A DNA stretch of 35,989 bases from Cyanobacteria bacterium RYN_339 (lineage in GTDB: Bacteria; Cyanobacteriota; Sericytochromatia; S15B-MN24; JAQBPE01), in contig JAQBPE010000269.1 in assembly GCA_028287685.1 (NCBI GenBank), forward strand, positions 1 to 35,989, in the 5' to 3' direction. The first letter of the stretch is position 1; each line of letters opens with the position of its first letter. The translations under genes were made by a program, and so were the position numbers. Positions 16,040-23,124 of the stretch are shown in pieces. The notes below the pieces were generated by a model. The model was not told the DNA's origin. It searched no databases and saw only the letters and a list, made by a program, of their open reading frames with translations.

Positions 16040-17023
16040 ATGGCTCGAAACTTACGTCTGCTGCTTAGCGCCGGGATCTTGGCGGCTGCCGCTTCCGCCC
16101 AGGCCTGCGATGCGCTCAACGCCTACCTGCCCGCCCTGGCCTTCTGCGGGGACCAGGCCAAGCCCTCCGAGCTCGCCAAGCTGGCGGAAGGCCCGGCGCT
16201 GTTCGTCGACGCCATCCGCACCGTCGCGGGCGAGGTGGGCGGCCAGACCCAGGCCGTAGGCAACGGGCTACAAAAGGGCTTCGACGTGTCGCAGCAGGCC
16301 TTGCAGGCCCTGGGCCCCTACAACTATTCCGGCACGGGCACCTACACCCGCGCCGCGGCGGACGACCGCTCCTTCCGCCTGCGCTTCTTCTACGGCAACG
16401 GCGTGGCCGGCAAGTCGCCCGACACCCCGGTCGAGGCCGACCTGGCGCGCCTGGACAGCTACGTCACCGCGCCCAACTTCACGAACGGCTTCGACTTGAG
16501 CAACGCACGTGGCCCGCTCTTCCCGTTGATCGAGGCCACCGGCATCTCCAGCGGCAAGTTGGCCTTCAACGACGCCGCCCTGCGCTTCGACGTCGGCTCG
16601 ATCCTCAAGACGACCTTGAAGGGTTACAACCTGAGCCTGGGCCTGGGCACGGGCCGCAACACGATCAGCACGCTGGTCCAGCAAGTGAACGCGGGCAAGC
16701 TGACGCTGAGCCTGGCGGACACGGCCATGACCAACGCGGCCCAGGGCTTCAGCCTGAGCATCACCAAGTTCGACCTGACGGCGGGGCTGGATGGCAGCAC
16801 GAGCCTGGGCGGCGATTACGGCTTCGCCGTGACCAACGGGGCGCTGAAGTACTTCGGTGCGGTCAAGACCGTCGGCGGCATCCCGGCGCTGTCGCTGTCG
16901 TGCACGCAGACGACGACGCCGTTCGCAACGGTGAGCTTCGCCAGCGGCAAGGCGGACGTGAAGATCAACGCGGACAGCTTCCCGATCACCTTGCCGGGCC
17001 TGGCGCCGCTGAAGAACCCCTAA
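16040..17023 (+). CDS. exported protein of unknown function (327 aa)
   Basis: A Sec signal peptide (MARNLRLLLSAGILAAAASAQA) is followed by a short Cys pair (ACDALNAY, LAFCGDQ) that could form a disulfide. The mature protein is Gly/Ala/Thr-rich with many alternating hydrophobic positions (LSLSLADTA-like strands, SLSITKFDL, TSLGGDYGF), suggesting a beta-rich fold, perhaps a solenoid or barrel. AGGAGG ends 7 nt before the ATG. The gene diverges from the lipoprotein gene at 15935 and converges with a lipoprotein gene, sharing CTAA at the stops. No family recognised. Confidence 0.75.
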   Translation: MARNLRLLLSAGILAAAASAQACDALNAYLPALAFCGDQAKPSELAKLAEGPALFVDAIRTVAGEVGGQTQAVGNGLQKGFDVSQQALQALGPYNYSGTGTYTRAAADDRSFRLRFFYGNGVAGKSPDTPVEADLARLDSYVTAPNFTNGFDLSNARGPLFPLIEATGISSGKLAFNDAALRFDVGSILKTTLKGYNLSLGLGTGRNTISTLVQQVNAGKLTLSLADTAMTNAAQGFSLSITKFDLTAGLDGSTSLGGDYGFAVTNGALKYFGAVKTVGGIPALSLSCTQTTTPFATVSFASGKADVKINADSFPITLPGLAPLKNP

Positions 17024-17370
17024 ATCGCGACCTTGTGCAGCACCTTCACCGTCTGGTGCTGCGCGTCGTACGTTCCATCAACCTTGAAGCGCTTGGCCCC
17101 GGCCAGTCCGCTCACGGTCTGGTACGCCTGGAACGTGTAGATATCGCCGCTCGCGGGCGCCATGACCACCAGCGCCTGCAACTTCACCCAGTAATCCGGG
17201 ATCTGCTTCTCCAGCTGCTGGCGCACCGCGCGCTCCGCCACCGCAATGGTCGCCTCGCCCTGAACGGCAGCGGCCTGTGGGATGGGCGCGGTCACGGAGC
17301 CGATGTGGCGCGTCGCCCCACAACCCGTGAGGGCGAACAACATAGCGACGGCGACAGCGAACTTGACCAC
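17020..17370 (-). CDS. small lipoprotein of unknown function (116 aa)
   Basis: From the GTG at 17370 (GGAG about 8 nt upstream) the N-terminus is a lipoprotein signal with lipobox ALTGC. Upstream in-frame codons would add a charged, Cys-containing leader that spoils the signal, so the GTG is preferred. The mature part has a helix (ERAVRQQLEKQIPDYWVKLQ) and beta strands ending in VKVLHKVAI. It is small, anchored and probably periplasmic. Function unknown. Confidence 0.7.
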   Translation of the reverse strand: MVKFAVAVAMLFALTGCGATRHIGSVTAPIPQAAAVQGEATIAVAERAVRQQLEKQIPDYWVKLQALVVMAPASGDIYTFQAYQTVSGLAGAKRFKVDGTYDAQHQTVKVLHKVAI

Positions 17371-17521
17371 GGCACAACTCCAAACACTGTTAAGATGCGG
17401 TTTGCAGCGTTTCCACACCCTGCGAAGCCATCATAGCAACGCGGGAAGTGTTAAATATTTAATTTAGGTTATGGCAAGGGTAAGAATCGTTTAACATGGC
17501 CTTGCGTGCTGTACATGGTGC

Positions 17522-17544
17522 AGGGGCCCTTGCATGTGGCCCCT
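17522..17544. promoter_or_regulatory. inverted repeat upstream of the helicase-nuclease operon
   Basis: AGGGGCC and GGCCCCT arms with a 9-nt centre, overlapping the candidate -35 of the operon promoter. No T tract follows, so it is not a terminator; a repressor or activator site is possible. The 17371-17567 intergenic region also holds an AT-rich patch at about 17450-17495, unlike its surroundings. Confidence 0.4.
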
Positions 17545-17559
17545 CGACGCGCCTACACT
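17530..17559 (+). promoter_or_regulatory. candidate promoter of the helicase-nuclease operon
   Basis: TTGCAT, an 18-nt spacer and TACACT, with the -10 ending 8 nt before the ATG at 17568. Transcription would start within one or two bases of the start codon, giving a leaderless or nearly leaderless mRNA. The matches to consensus are moderate (3 and 4 of 6). Confidence 0.35.
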
Positions 17560-17567
17560 GAGGCATC

Positions 17568-19718
17568 ATGACCGTCCGAGCGTCCGAATCCCTGTCTGGC
17601 CTGCCTGGCCCGGGGCTCCGCCGGTCGCTCTGGCAACGTTATGTTACTCTGCTCGCCGACGGCGTGCCCTCGGACCAGGTGTTGGTGCTGGTGGACGGCG
17701 CGTCGCGCCCGCAATGGACCGCCTGGCGTACCGCCGCGGACGCGCCCCAGGCGACGGGCGGCCAGTGGATCGAGACGCCGTTCGCGTGGATCCAGCAGGA
17801 GCTGCGGCTGTGGTGGGGGTTGGCGCTGGAAGGCCTGGCCGGGCTGGGCGCCCCCGTGCCGGAGGCTCACCAGCCGGTCTTCGCGGCGATCGATTTGGCG
17901 CAGTATCTGTTGGGGCACTTCACGGCGCACCGGCGCGAGGCCGGGCTGCTGGAGCGCGCGCGCTCGGCGCCGCACTTCCAGAGCGTGCAGTTGTTGGACG
18001 CCCTGGGACGCGGCGTGGAGAACGGGCTCGCGTTGGGCGAGGGCCCGGCCTTGCCGGCCACCCGGGACCGCCTGGGCCGGCCGGTGGCGGCACCTTGTTT
18101 GGCCCTGGCGGGGGCGATCGCCGCGCGCCTGGACGCCGGCGGCACGGCCCTGGCCGAAGAAGCCGGCGAGGCGATCGCGCTGTACGTCGACGGCATGCTG
18201 CGCGCCGGCGTGCTGGACCATGCCCTCCAGCTGGAGGTCTTCGCCAGCGCGCTTTGGCCGCACCCGCAATACCGCGAGCACCTGAAGGCGCGCTTCCGCC
18301 ACGTGCTGGTCGAACACCTGGACGAGCAACCGCCGCGCCTGCAGGCCGTGCTGCACGAGCTGCTGGCGGACGGCGTCCAAGGCTGCTTCAGCCTCCAGCG
18401 CGACCCCCAGTCGGAGCTGTTCATGGGCGGCCTGCGCGAGTATGTGGGCGCAGACCCGCGCGGCGCCTGGGAAATGGCCACCAACCTCACGCACGTCGTC
18501 CCCGTCGCCGAGGGGGCGGCGCCCTTCGCCCCGCTGGGCCGCGCGCTGCTGCGCGAGCTAACCAGCCCACGCAGCACCGTGCCGGAGGCGGTGGACCTGC
18601 CGCCCGGCGCCGTCGAGCTGCGCCTGGACCACTACTCGCCCGCGGAGATGTTGCAGGCGGCCGCGGAGCGCCTCGTCGCGCTGTTAGCGACCAACACCGT
18701 GCTGCCGCGCCACGTCGCCCTGATCAGCCCGACGCTCAGCCCGCTGCTGATCTGGTCGCTGCGCCAGAAGCTGGGCGACCTGGGCGTGCCCCTCTACGTC
18801 TTCGCCGGCACCAACCGCCTGCGCGACTACCGGCCCGTGCGCGTGCTGCTGACGCTGGCCAAGCTGGCCCATCCCGCCTGGGGCCTCGCCCCCACGCGCT
18901 ACGAGCTGTTGGAGTTGCTGGAGCTGTGCACCGGCCTCAACCCCCTCAAGCTGGGCCGCCTGGCGCCGCGCCTGTTCCCGGACGGCAAGCTGGCGGAGCC
19001 CGCCATGGTGCTGGCCGCCGTGCCCGAACTCAAGCCCGCGGCCCTCAAGCGCTACGCGGCGCTGGCCGGCTGGCTCGAGCAGCAAAGCGCGCGGTTGCCC
19101 TTGCCCACCTTCTTCCAGAGCGCCTTCGCCCACGTCTACGCCCGGGCCCGGGCGCCGCACGGGATGGACGCCACGGCCGACGAGGTCTTCATGCGCGAAA
19201 TCAGCCAAATCGGCCAGCTGATCGAGCTGTCCGAGCGCTTCGAGGCGGTGGATCGCCGCGTGGAGCACGCCGACGCGGCCGCCTGGGCCCAGCGCTTCTT
19301 CGCCTTCCTGGACGACAGCCCGATCGCCGAGCGCCCGTTCTTCCAGCGCGAACCGCACCAGAACGCGGTCATGCTCTCGACGCCGAGCCAGCTCGCGGAG
19401 CGCGGCTTCCAGGGCGTGGACGACGAGCTGCGCTGCCTGTTCCTGCTCGACATCGGCTCGGAGGGCTGGTGGAAGCGCGACCGGCGCGAGCTGACCAACG
19501 GCCGCGTGCTGTCGCGGCGCTGGCGCGGCGGCCCGTACGACCCGGACACGGAGCGCGCCGACATGGACGAGAAGCTGGGCCGGGTGCTGCTGGCCTGTAG
19601 CCTGAAGGCCCGCGAGCGCTTGATGATCTACGGTTGCCTGACAGATGAAGAAGGCCGCGAGAACCAGGGCGAGCTGCCCTACGTGCTCAACGCCCTGCTG
19701 GCGGAGGTCCACGGATGA
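17568..19718 (+). CDS. helicase-like repair protein with decayed ATPase motifs (AddB/RecC-like)
   Basis: 716 residues. The domain order is that of UvrD-type helicases but the ATP-binding residues are lost. Near residues 11-20, GLPGPGLRRS sits where Walker A (GxGKT) belongs and lacks the lysine. QVLVLVDGAS followed by WTAWR resembles motif Ia. RHVLVEHLDEQPPRLQ near residue 245 is a displaced DExx motif, followed by CFSLQRDPQSELF where motif III should be. HVALISPTLSPLL about residue 380 is like motif IV, and the last 130 residues resemble motifs V/VI. This decay parallels RecC and AddB, which are helicase-derived scaffolds. No nuclease motif is present. It overlaps the helicase gene by ATGA, so the products are probably made in equal amounts and form a complex. 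The cyanobacterial 'recombinase family protein' may be the closest named relative; that is recollection, not a search. Confidence 0.75.
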   Translation: MTVRASESLSGLPGPGLRRSLWQRYVTLLADGVPSDQVLVLVDGASRPQWTAWRTAADAPQATGGQWIETPFAWIQQELRLWWGLALEGLAGLGAPVPEAHQPVFAAIDLAQYLLGHFTAHRREAGLLERARSAPHFQSVQLLDALGRGVENGLALGEGPALPATRDRLGRPVAAPCLALAGAIAARLDAGGTALAEEAGEAIALYVDGMLRAGVLDHALQLEVFASALWPHPQYREHLKARFRHVLVEHLDEQPPRLQAVLHELLADGVQGCFSLQRDPQSELFMGGLREYVGADPRGAWEMATNLTHVVPVAEGAAPFAPLGRALLRELTSPRSTVPEAVDLPPGAVELRLDHYSPAEMLQAAAERLVALLATNTVLPRHVALISPTLSPLLIWSLRQKLGDLGVPLYVFAGTNRLRDYRPVRVLLTLAKLAHPAWGLAPTRYELLELLELCTGLNPLKLGRLAPRLFPDGKLAEPAMVLAAVPELKPAALKRYAALAGWLEQQSARLPLPTFFQSAFAHVYARARAPHGMDATADEVFMREISQIGQLIELSERFEAVDRRVEHADAAAWAQRFFAFLDDSPIAERPFFQREPHQNAVMLSTPSQLAERGFQGVDDELRCLFLLDIGSEGWWKRDRRELTNGRVLSRRWRGGPYDPDTERADMDEKLGRVLLACSLKARERLMIYGCLTDEEGRENQGELPYVLNALLAEVHG

Positions 19719-21889
19719 CGCTGATTTCGACCCTGCGCCCGGCCCAGGCGGAGATCCTGGGCTACACCGGCGGCCCGCTCGCCATCTCCGCCGTGCCCGG
19801 CGCCGGCAAGACCTTCATCCTCACCCAGCTGGTGGCCCGGCTGGTGGGCGATCCGGCGCTAGCGGTGCGCCCGCACCAAATCCTCGTGCTCACGTACATG
19901 CGCGGCGCGGCGATGACCTTCAAGCGCCGCGCGGCGGCCGTGTTGGGCGAGCGCGGCCTCACGGCCTACGGCCTGCAGTGCATGACCATCCACGCCTTCT
20001 GCCTGGCGGTGGTGCGCCAGGCCCGCGCCCTGGGCGGCGAGGGCGACGACACCGACCTGGTGGTCTTCCAGGACTTCGACCAGGCGCGGATCATGGCGCG
20101 GGCGCTGGAGGAGTACCTCCAGGACCCCGCCGCGCTGGCGGACTTCGGGGCGCGCTGGGGCGCCGGCGGCGACGAGCGGCGCGACCCGCGCCAGCTCTGC
20201 ATCGAGGCTGCGCGCAAGGCCATCAGCGTCGCGCGCAACTTCGGGTTGACGCCCGACGCCGTTGACGGCGCACTGGGCGGGCAACCGGAGTTGGCCTACC
20301 TCTACCGCGCCTACGAGGCGCAGCGGCTGGCGGAGCACGCGCTGGACTTCGACGCGCTGGTGGCCGAAGCCATCCGCCTGCTGCAGACCGACGTCGCCCT
20401 GCGCACGAGCTACCAGCGCCGCTACCGCTTCGTCTTCGAGGACGAGGCGCAAGACTCCACGCCCGCCCAGGACGTGCTGATCCGCCTGCTCACGGACCCC
20501 GTGCACGGCGGCAGCGGAAATTTGGTAAGGGTGGGCGACTCGAACCAGGCCATCATGACCAGCTTCACCTTCAACGACCCGCGCTACTTCCGCGGCTTCT
20601 GCCTGGGCGCCGCGGACCGCGGCGGGCGCCATGTGCCGATGCAGGAGTCCAGCCGCAGCGCCGCCCCGATCCTGGACGTGGCCAACGCGCTGGCCGCCTC
20701 CGCCCGCCAGCATCCCGACCCGGCCGTCCAGCAAGCCTTCGTCGGCGAGCCGATCCAGGAGGCCACGGCCGGCAAGCGCAACCCGTTGCCCGAGGGCGCG
20801 CCCAGTTGGACGGTCTACCGCACGAAGGACGACGAGGCCTTGGGCATTCTGGCGCGCGCGCGCGCCTACCTGCAGGACCATCCGGACCGCCGCGCCGCGA
20901 TCCTGGTCTTCAGCAACAACCAGGCCAAGGATCTGGAAGCTCGCGCCCGCACCCTGGGCTTGCCCCTCTACGCCGGCGCCCGCCAGGCCGGCGAGACCAA
21001 GCCCATCCTGACGCTGCTGGCGCGCGCGCTGGCGTTCCTGGCGCTGCCCGCGGGCGACCCGATGGGCCCCTTCCTGGGCGTGCTGGACGCCCGCATGAAG
21101 GCCCAGGGAGACCAGTGGGACGATGCCCGCGCCGTGCGCCGCGTGCTCAAGGCCGGTGTGGACCTGGAAGCCCTGATTTATCCGCCCGCGGGCCTGCCGC
21201 CGGCGCGCCCGCAGGGGCTGACGGAAGGTGACTACGCCGCGATCGTGTTCGGCGCCCAGGCGCTGCGGGCGCTGCTTGAGGCCCGGCACCTGCCGCCGGC
21301 GGAGCTGCTGCCGGCGATCGCCGCGGAGCTGCTCGACCAGCCCGAAGCCCCCATGGTCGCCGCGCGCGCCGCCGCCCTGGCCCAGCCGCTGGTGGCCCGC
21401 AACGTAGACCCGCTGGAGGCTCTGCGCGCCGTCTTGCAAGAGCTGGCGGACCAGACCACGGACCGCCGCGAGATCCTGGCCCAGCCGGCCGAGGTGGTGG
21501 AGCCCGAGCCCGGCCAACTCGAGATCCTGACCTTGCACCGCGCCAAGGGAGCCGAATACGACGCCGTCTGGTTGCCGGGGCTGGGCTGCTACTACCGCAA
21601 CAAGACCTTCTTCCCCTGGGACCTGGAACAAGCTGAGATCTGGGACCAGGCGGCCTTCCTGGCGGAGCAAGCCCTGCGCGAACATGCCGAGCCCAGCGGG
21701 CTGGCGATGGACGAGCGTACCCGCGCGGCCCAGTGCCTGACGGTGGCGGAGCGCCTGCGCCTGCTCTACGTGGGCGTCACCCGGGCCATGCGCCAGCTGC
21801 ACCTGAGCAGCTACAACATGGACGGCAACGACCCCGCCTTGCCCCACGTGCAAGCCATGATCGCGCAGTGCGAGCGGAGGAGCCCATGA
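19715..21889 (+). CDS. UvrD/Rep-type superfamily 1A DNA helicase (AddA/RecB-like motor)
   Basis: 724 residues with all SF1A motifs: Q-motif LRPAQAEIL, Walker A AVPGAGKT (K32), Ia LVLTYMRGAAM, Walker B EDEAQDSTPAQ (D243, E244), III RVGDSNQAI at about 273-280, V LTLHRAKGAEYDAVWLPGL near residue 605 and VI LLYVGVTRAM near residue 685. It is a 3'-5' translocase by family. Unlike AddA or RecB it ends soon after motif VI and has no C-terminal nuclease; a PD-(D/E)XK nuclease is encoded by the next gene. It overlaps both neighbours by ATGA. The likely role is unwinding of broken DNA ends for RecA loading, as motor of a three-subunit complex. UvrD-like repair alone is the alternative. Confidence 0.9.
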   Translation: MTLISTLRPAQAEILGYTGGPLAISAVPGAGKTFILTQLVARLVGDPALAVRPHQILVLTYMRGAAMTFKRRAAAVLGERGLTAYGLQCMTIHAFCLAVVRQARALGGEGDDTDLVVFQDFDQARIMARALEEYLQDPAALADFGARWGAGGDERRDPRQLCIEAARKAISVARNFGLTPDAVDGALGGQPELAYLYRAYEAQRLAEHALDFDALVAEAIRLLQTDVALRTSYQRRYRFVFEDEAQDSTPAQDVLIRLLTDPVHGGSGNLVRVGDSNQAIMTSFTFNDPRYFRGFCLGAADRGGRHVPMQESSRSAAPILDVANALAASARQHPDPAVQQAFVGEPIQEATAGKRNPLPEGAPSWTVYRTKDDEALGILARARAYLQDHPDRRAAILVFSNNQAKDLEARARTLGLPLYAGARQAGETKPILTLLARALAFLALPAGDPMGPFLGVLDARMKAQGDQWDDARAVRRVLKAGVDLEALIYPPAGLPPARPQGLTEGDYAAIVFGAQALRALLEARHLPPAELLPAIAAELLDQPEAPMVAARAAALAQPLVARNVDPLEALRAVLQELADQTTDRREILAQPAEVVEPEPGQLEILTLHRAKGAEYDAVWLPGLGCYYRNKTFFPWDLEQAEIWDQAAFLAEQALREHAEPSGLAMDERTRAAQCLTVAERLRLLYVGVTRAMRQLHLSSYNMDGNDPALPHVQAMIAQCERRSP

Positions 21890-22668
21890 CCGCCCCCGCG
21901 CCGCGCTTGAGCGCGCACAGCCTGAAGGAATTCGACCGCTGCGAGCGGAAGTTCGCGCTGCGCTACGCCCAGCACGCCTTCTGGCCAGGCACCCCGCCCG
22001 AGGTCGAGGAAGAGCGCGGCGCGCTGGCGCTGGGCGAGGCCTTCCACCTGTTGGTACAGGTGCATGCCCTGGGCCTGGACGTGACGCCGATGCTGGGCGC
22101 GTTGCCGGATGCAGATGGCCGCTTGACCGCGCTGTGGAGCGCCTTCAAGGGCTCCAGTCACGCGCTTCCCACCGCTGGCGAGCGGCGTTGGACCGAGCAG
22201 GCCCTGAACCTCTTCGTGGGCGGCATCCCCACCTTCGTGCGCTACGACCGCCTGGTCGAGCGCGACGGGAAGTGGACCATTCTTGACTGGAAGACCGGCC
22301 GCGTGAAGCCGGAGGCGCTCGCCAGCGACTGGCAGACCCGGCTCTATCGCTTCGCGCTGGTAGCAGCCGGCGAGCACCTGGGCGCGGGCCCGATCGCGCC
22401 GGAGCAGGTCACGATCGTCTATTGGGAAGTCAGCAGCGGCAAGCCGCTGCCCTTCGCCTATTCCCAGGCCCAGTACGAGGCCGACGGGCGGGAGCTGGCG
22501 GCGCGAGCGGCGCACCTCCAGCACCCCTTCAACCCCAAGCTAGAGGACGACCCGCACTACCCGGCCAACCGCGGCCACTGCAAGCGTTGCGATTACTACA
22601 GCCTCTGCAACCGGGTCGAGGCGGACCTGGCAGCGCCGGGCGCCATCCGTGCCCCGACGTTTTTGTAA
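21886..22668 (+). CDS. stand-alone RecB/Cas4-family PD-(D/E)XK nuclease with Fe-S cysteine cluster
   Basis: 260 residues. Nuclease motifs are H54 in LGEAFHLLV, D121 in VRYDRLVE, ILDWKTG (D134, K136) and DWQTRLYRFAL (Q150, Y154), the set of RecB-family exonucleases. Four cysteines bracket the domain: C19 in FDRCERKF and C232, C235, C241 in HCKRCDYYSLC. This C...CxxCx5C arrangement binds a 4Fe-4S cluster in AddB and Cas4. The protein therefore corresponds to the C-terminal nuclease domain of AddB made as a separate subunit. It starts inside the helicase stop (ATGA) with GGAGG upstream. It is probably the single nuclease of the helicase-nuclease complex encoded with the two preceding genes. Confidence 0.9.
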   Translation: MTAPAPRLSAHSLKEFDRCERKFALRYAQHAFWPGTPPEVEEERGALALGEAFHLLVQVHALGLDVTPMLGALPDADGRLTALWSAFKGSSHALPTAGERRWTEQALNLFVGGIPTFVRYDRLVERDGKWTILDWKTGRVKPEALASDWQTRLYRFALVAAGEHLGAGPIAPEQVTIVYWEVSSGKPLPFAYSQAQYEADGRELAARAAHLQHPFNPKLEDDPHYPANRGHCKRCDYYSLCNRVEADLAAPGAIRAPTFL

Positions 22669-22710
22669 TTTTCGGCACCATTGCACGGAGCGCCCCGGTG
22701 GAAGGGCCGC

Positions 22711-22716
22711 TATGCT
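22711..22716 (+). promoter_or_regulatory. -10 element of a probable leaderless promoter
   Basis: TATGCT, preceded by GC, ends exactly 6 nt before the ATG at 22723. No Shine-Dalgarno sequence lies between. Confidence 0.5.
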
Positions 22717-22722
22717 GGATCT

Positions 22723-23097
22723 ATGGCGATCCACCACCCGACGTTCACGCCGGTAGCGCGGCGGATTACGGATTTCATGGGGACGCCGCTGGGCTTCGGC
22801 CTGGCGGTGGCGATCGCCTTGGTGCCGTTCCTGCTTGGCCACCAGGCCTGGCTGGTGGTCCTGCCCGTGCTGCGCCTGGCGGCCCTGGCCTTGCTCCGCC
22901 ACAACGAGCTGGACACCAGCTCCACGATCCACCTCAAGCTCGACGAGCTGCTCCGCGCCGTGGGGCGCGCCGACAACCAGCTGATCGCCATCGAAGCCGA
23001 CCATGCCGCGCAACTGGACCAGCTCAAGGCGGAAGCACAAACAGCCCCTGAACCCGCGTCACACCTTGACATTCACCCACCAAAGGAGCGAAACTAA
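22723..23097 (+). CDS. small membrane protein, low-affinity iron permease (Fet4-like) family
   Basis: 124 residues. Two hydrophobic segments (about 20-40 and 43-58) are followed by RHNELDTSSTIHLKLDELLRAV and NQLIAIE, which parallels the conserved IQNTQNRD...LKLDELI segment of bacterial low-affinity iron permease proteins. The family is assigned by resemblance to yeast Fet4; iron transport by the short bacterial forms is not well proven. The loop between the membrane segments is shorter than usual. The ATG at 22723 is chosen because the element 6 nt upstream looks like a leaderless start and the protein then begins just before the first conserved part; a TTG at 22681 is the alternative. The gene sits between a Fe-S nuclease gene and recJ. 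Confidence 0.65.
   Translation: MAIHHPTFTPVARRITDFMGTPLGFGLAVAIALVPFLLGHQAWLVVLPVLRLAALALLRHNELDTSSTIHLKLDELLRAVGRADNQLIAIEADHAAQLDQLKAEAQTAPEPASHLDIHPPKERN
23066..23095 (+). promoter_or_regulatory. candidate recJ promoter
   Basis: A perfect TTGACA -35, an 18-nt spacer and GAAACT. Transcription would start near 23102, leaving a ~23-nt leader with CAGGAG before the recJ ATG. The -10 is weak. Confidence 0.35.
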
Positions 23098-23124
23098 GCC
23101 CCCACCGCCACAGGAGCCCGCCGC

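Noticed and set aside
21886..22668. Nuclease as Cas4 of a CRISPR system
   Set aside because: No repeats, cas1 or cas2 are in the window, and overlap with a helicase gene points to end repair.
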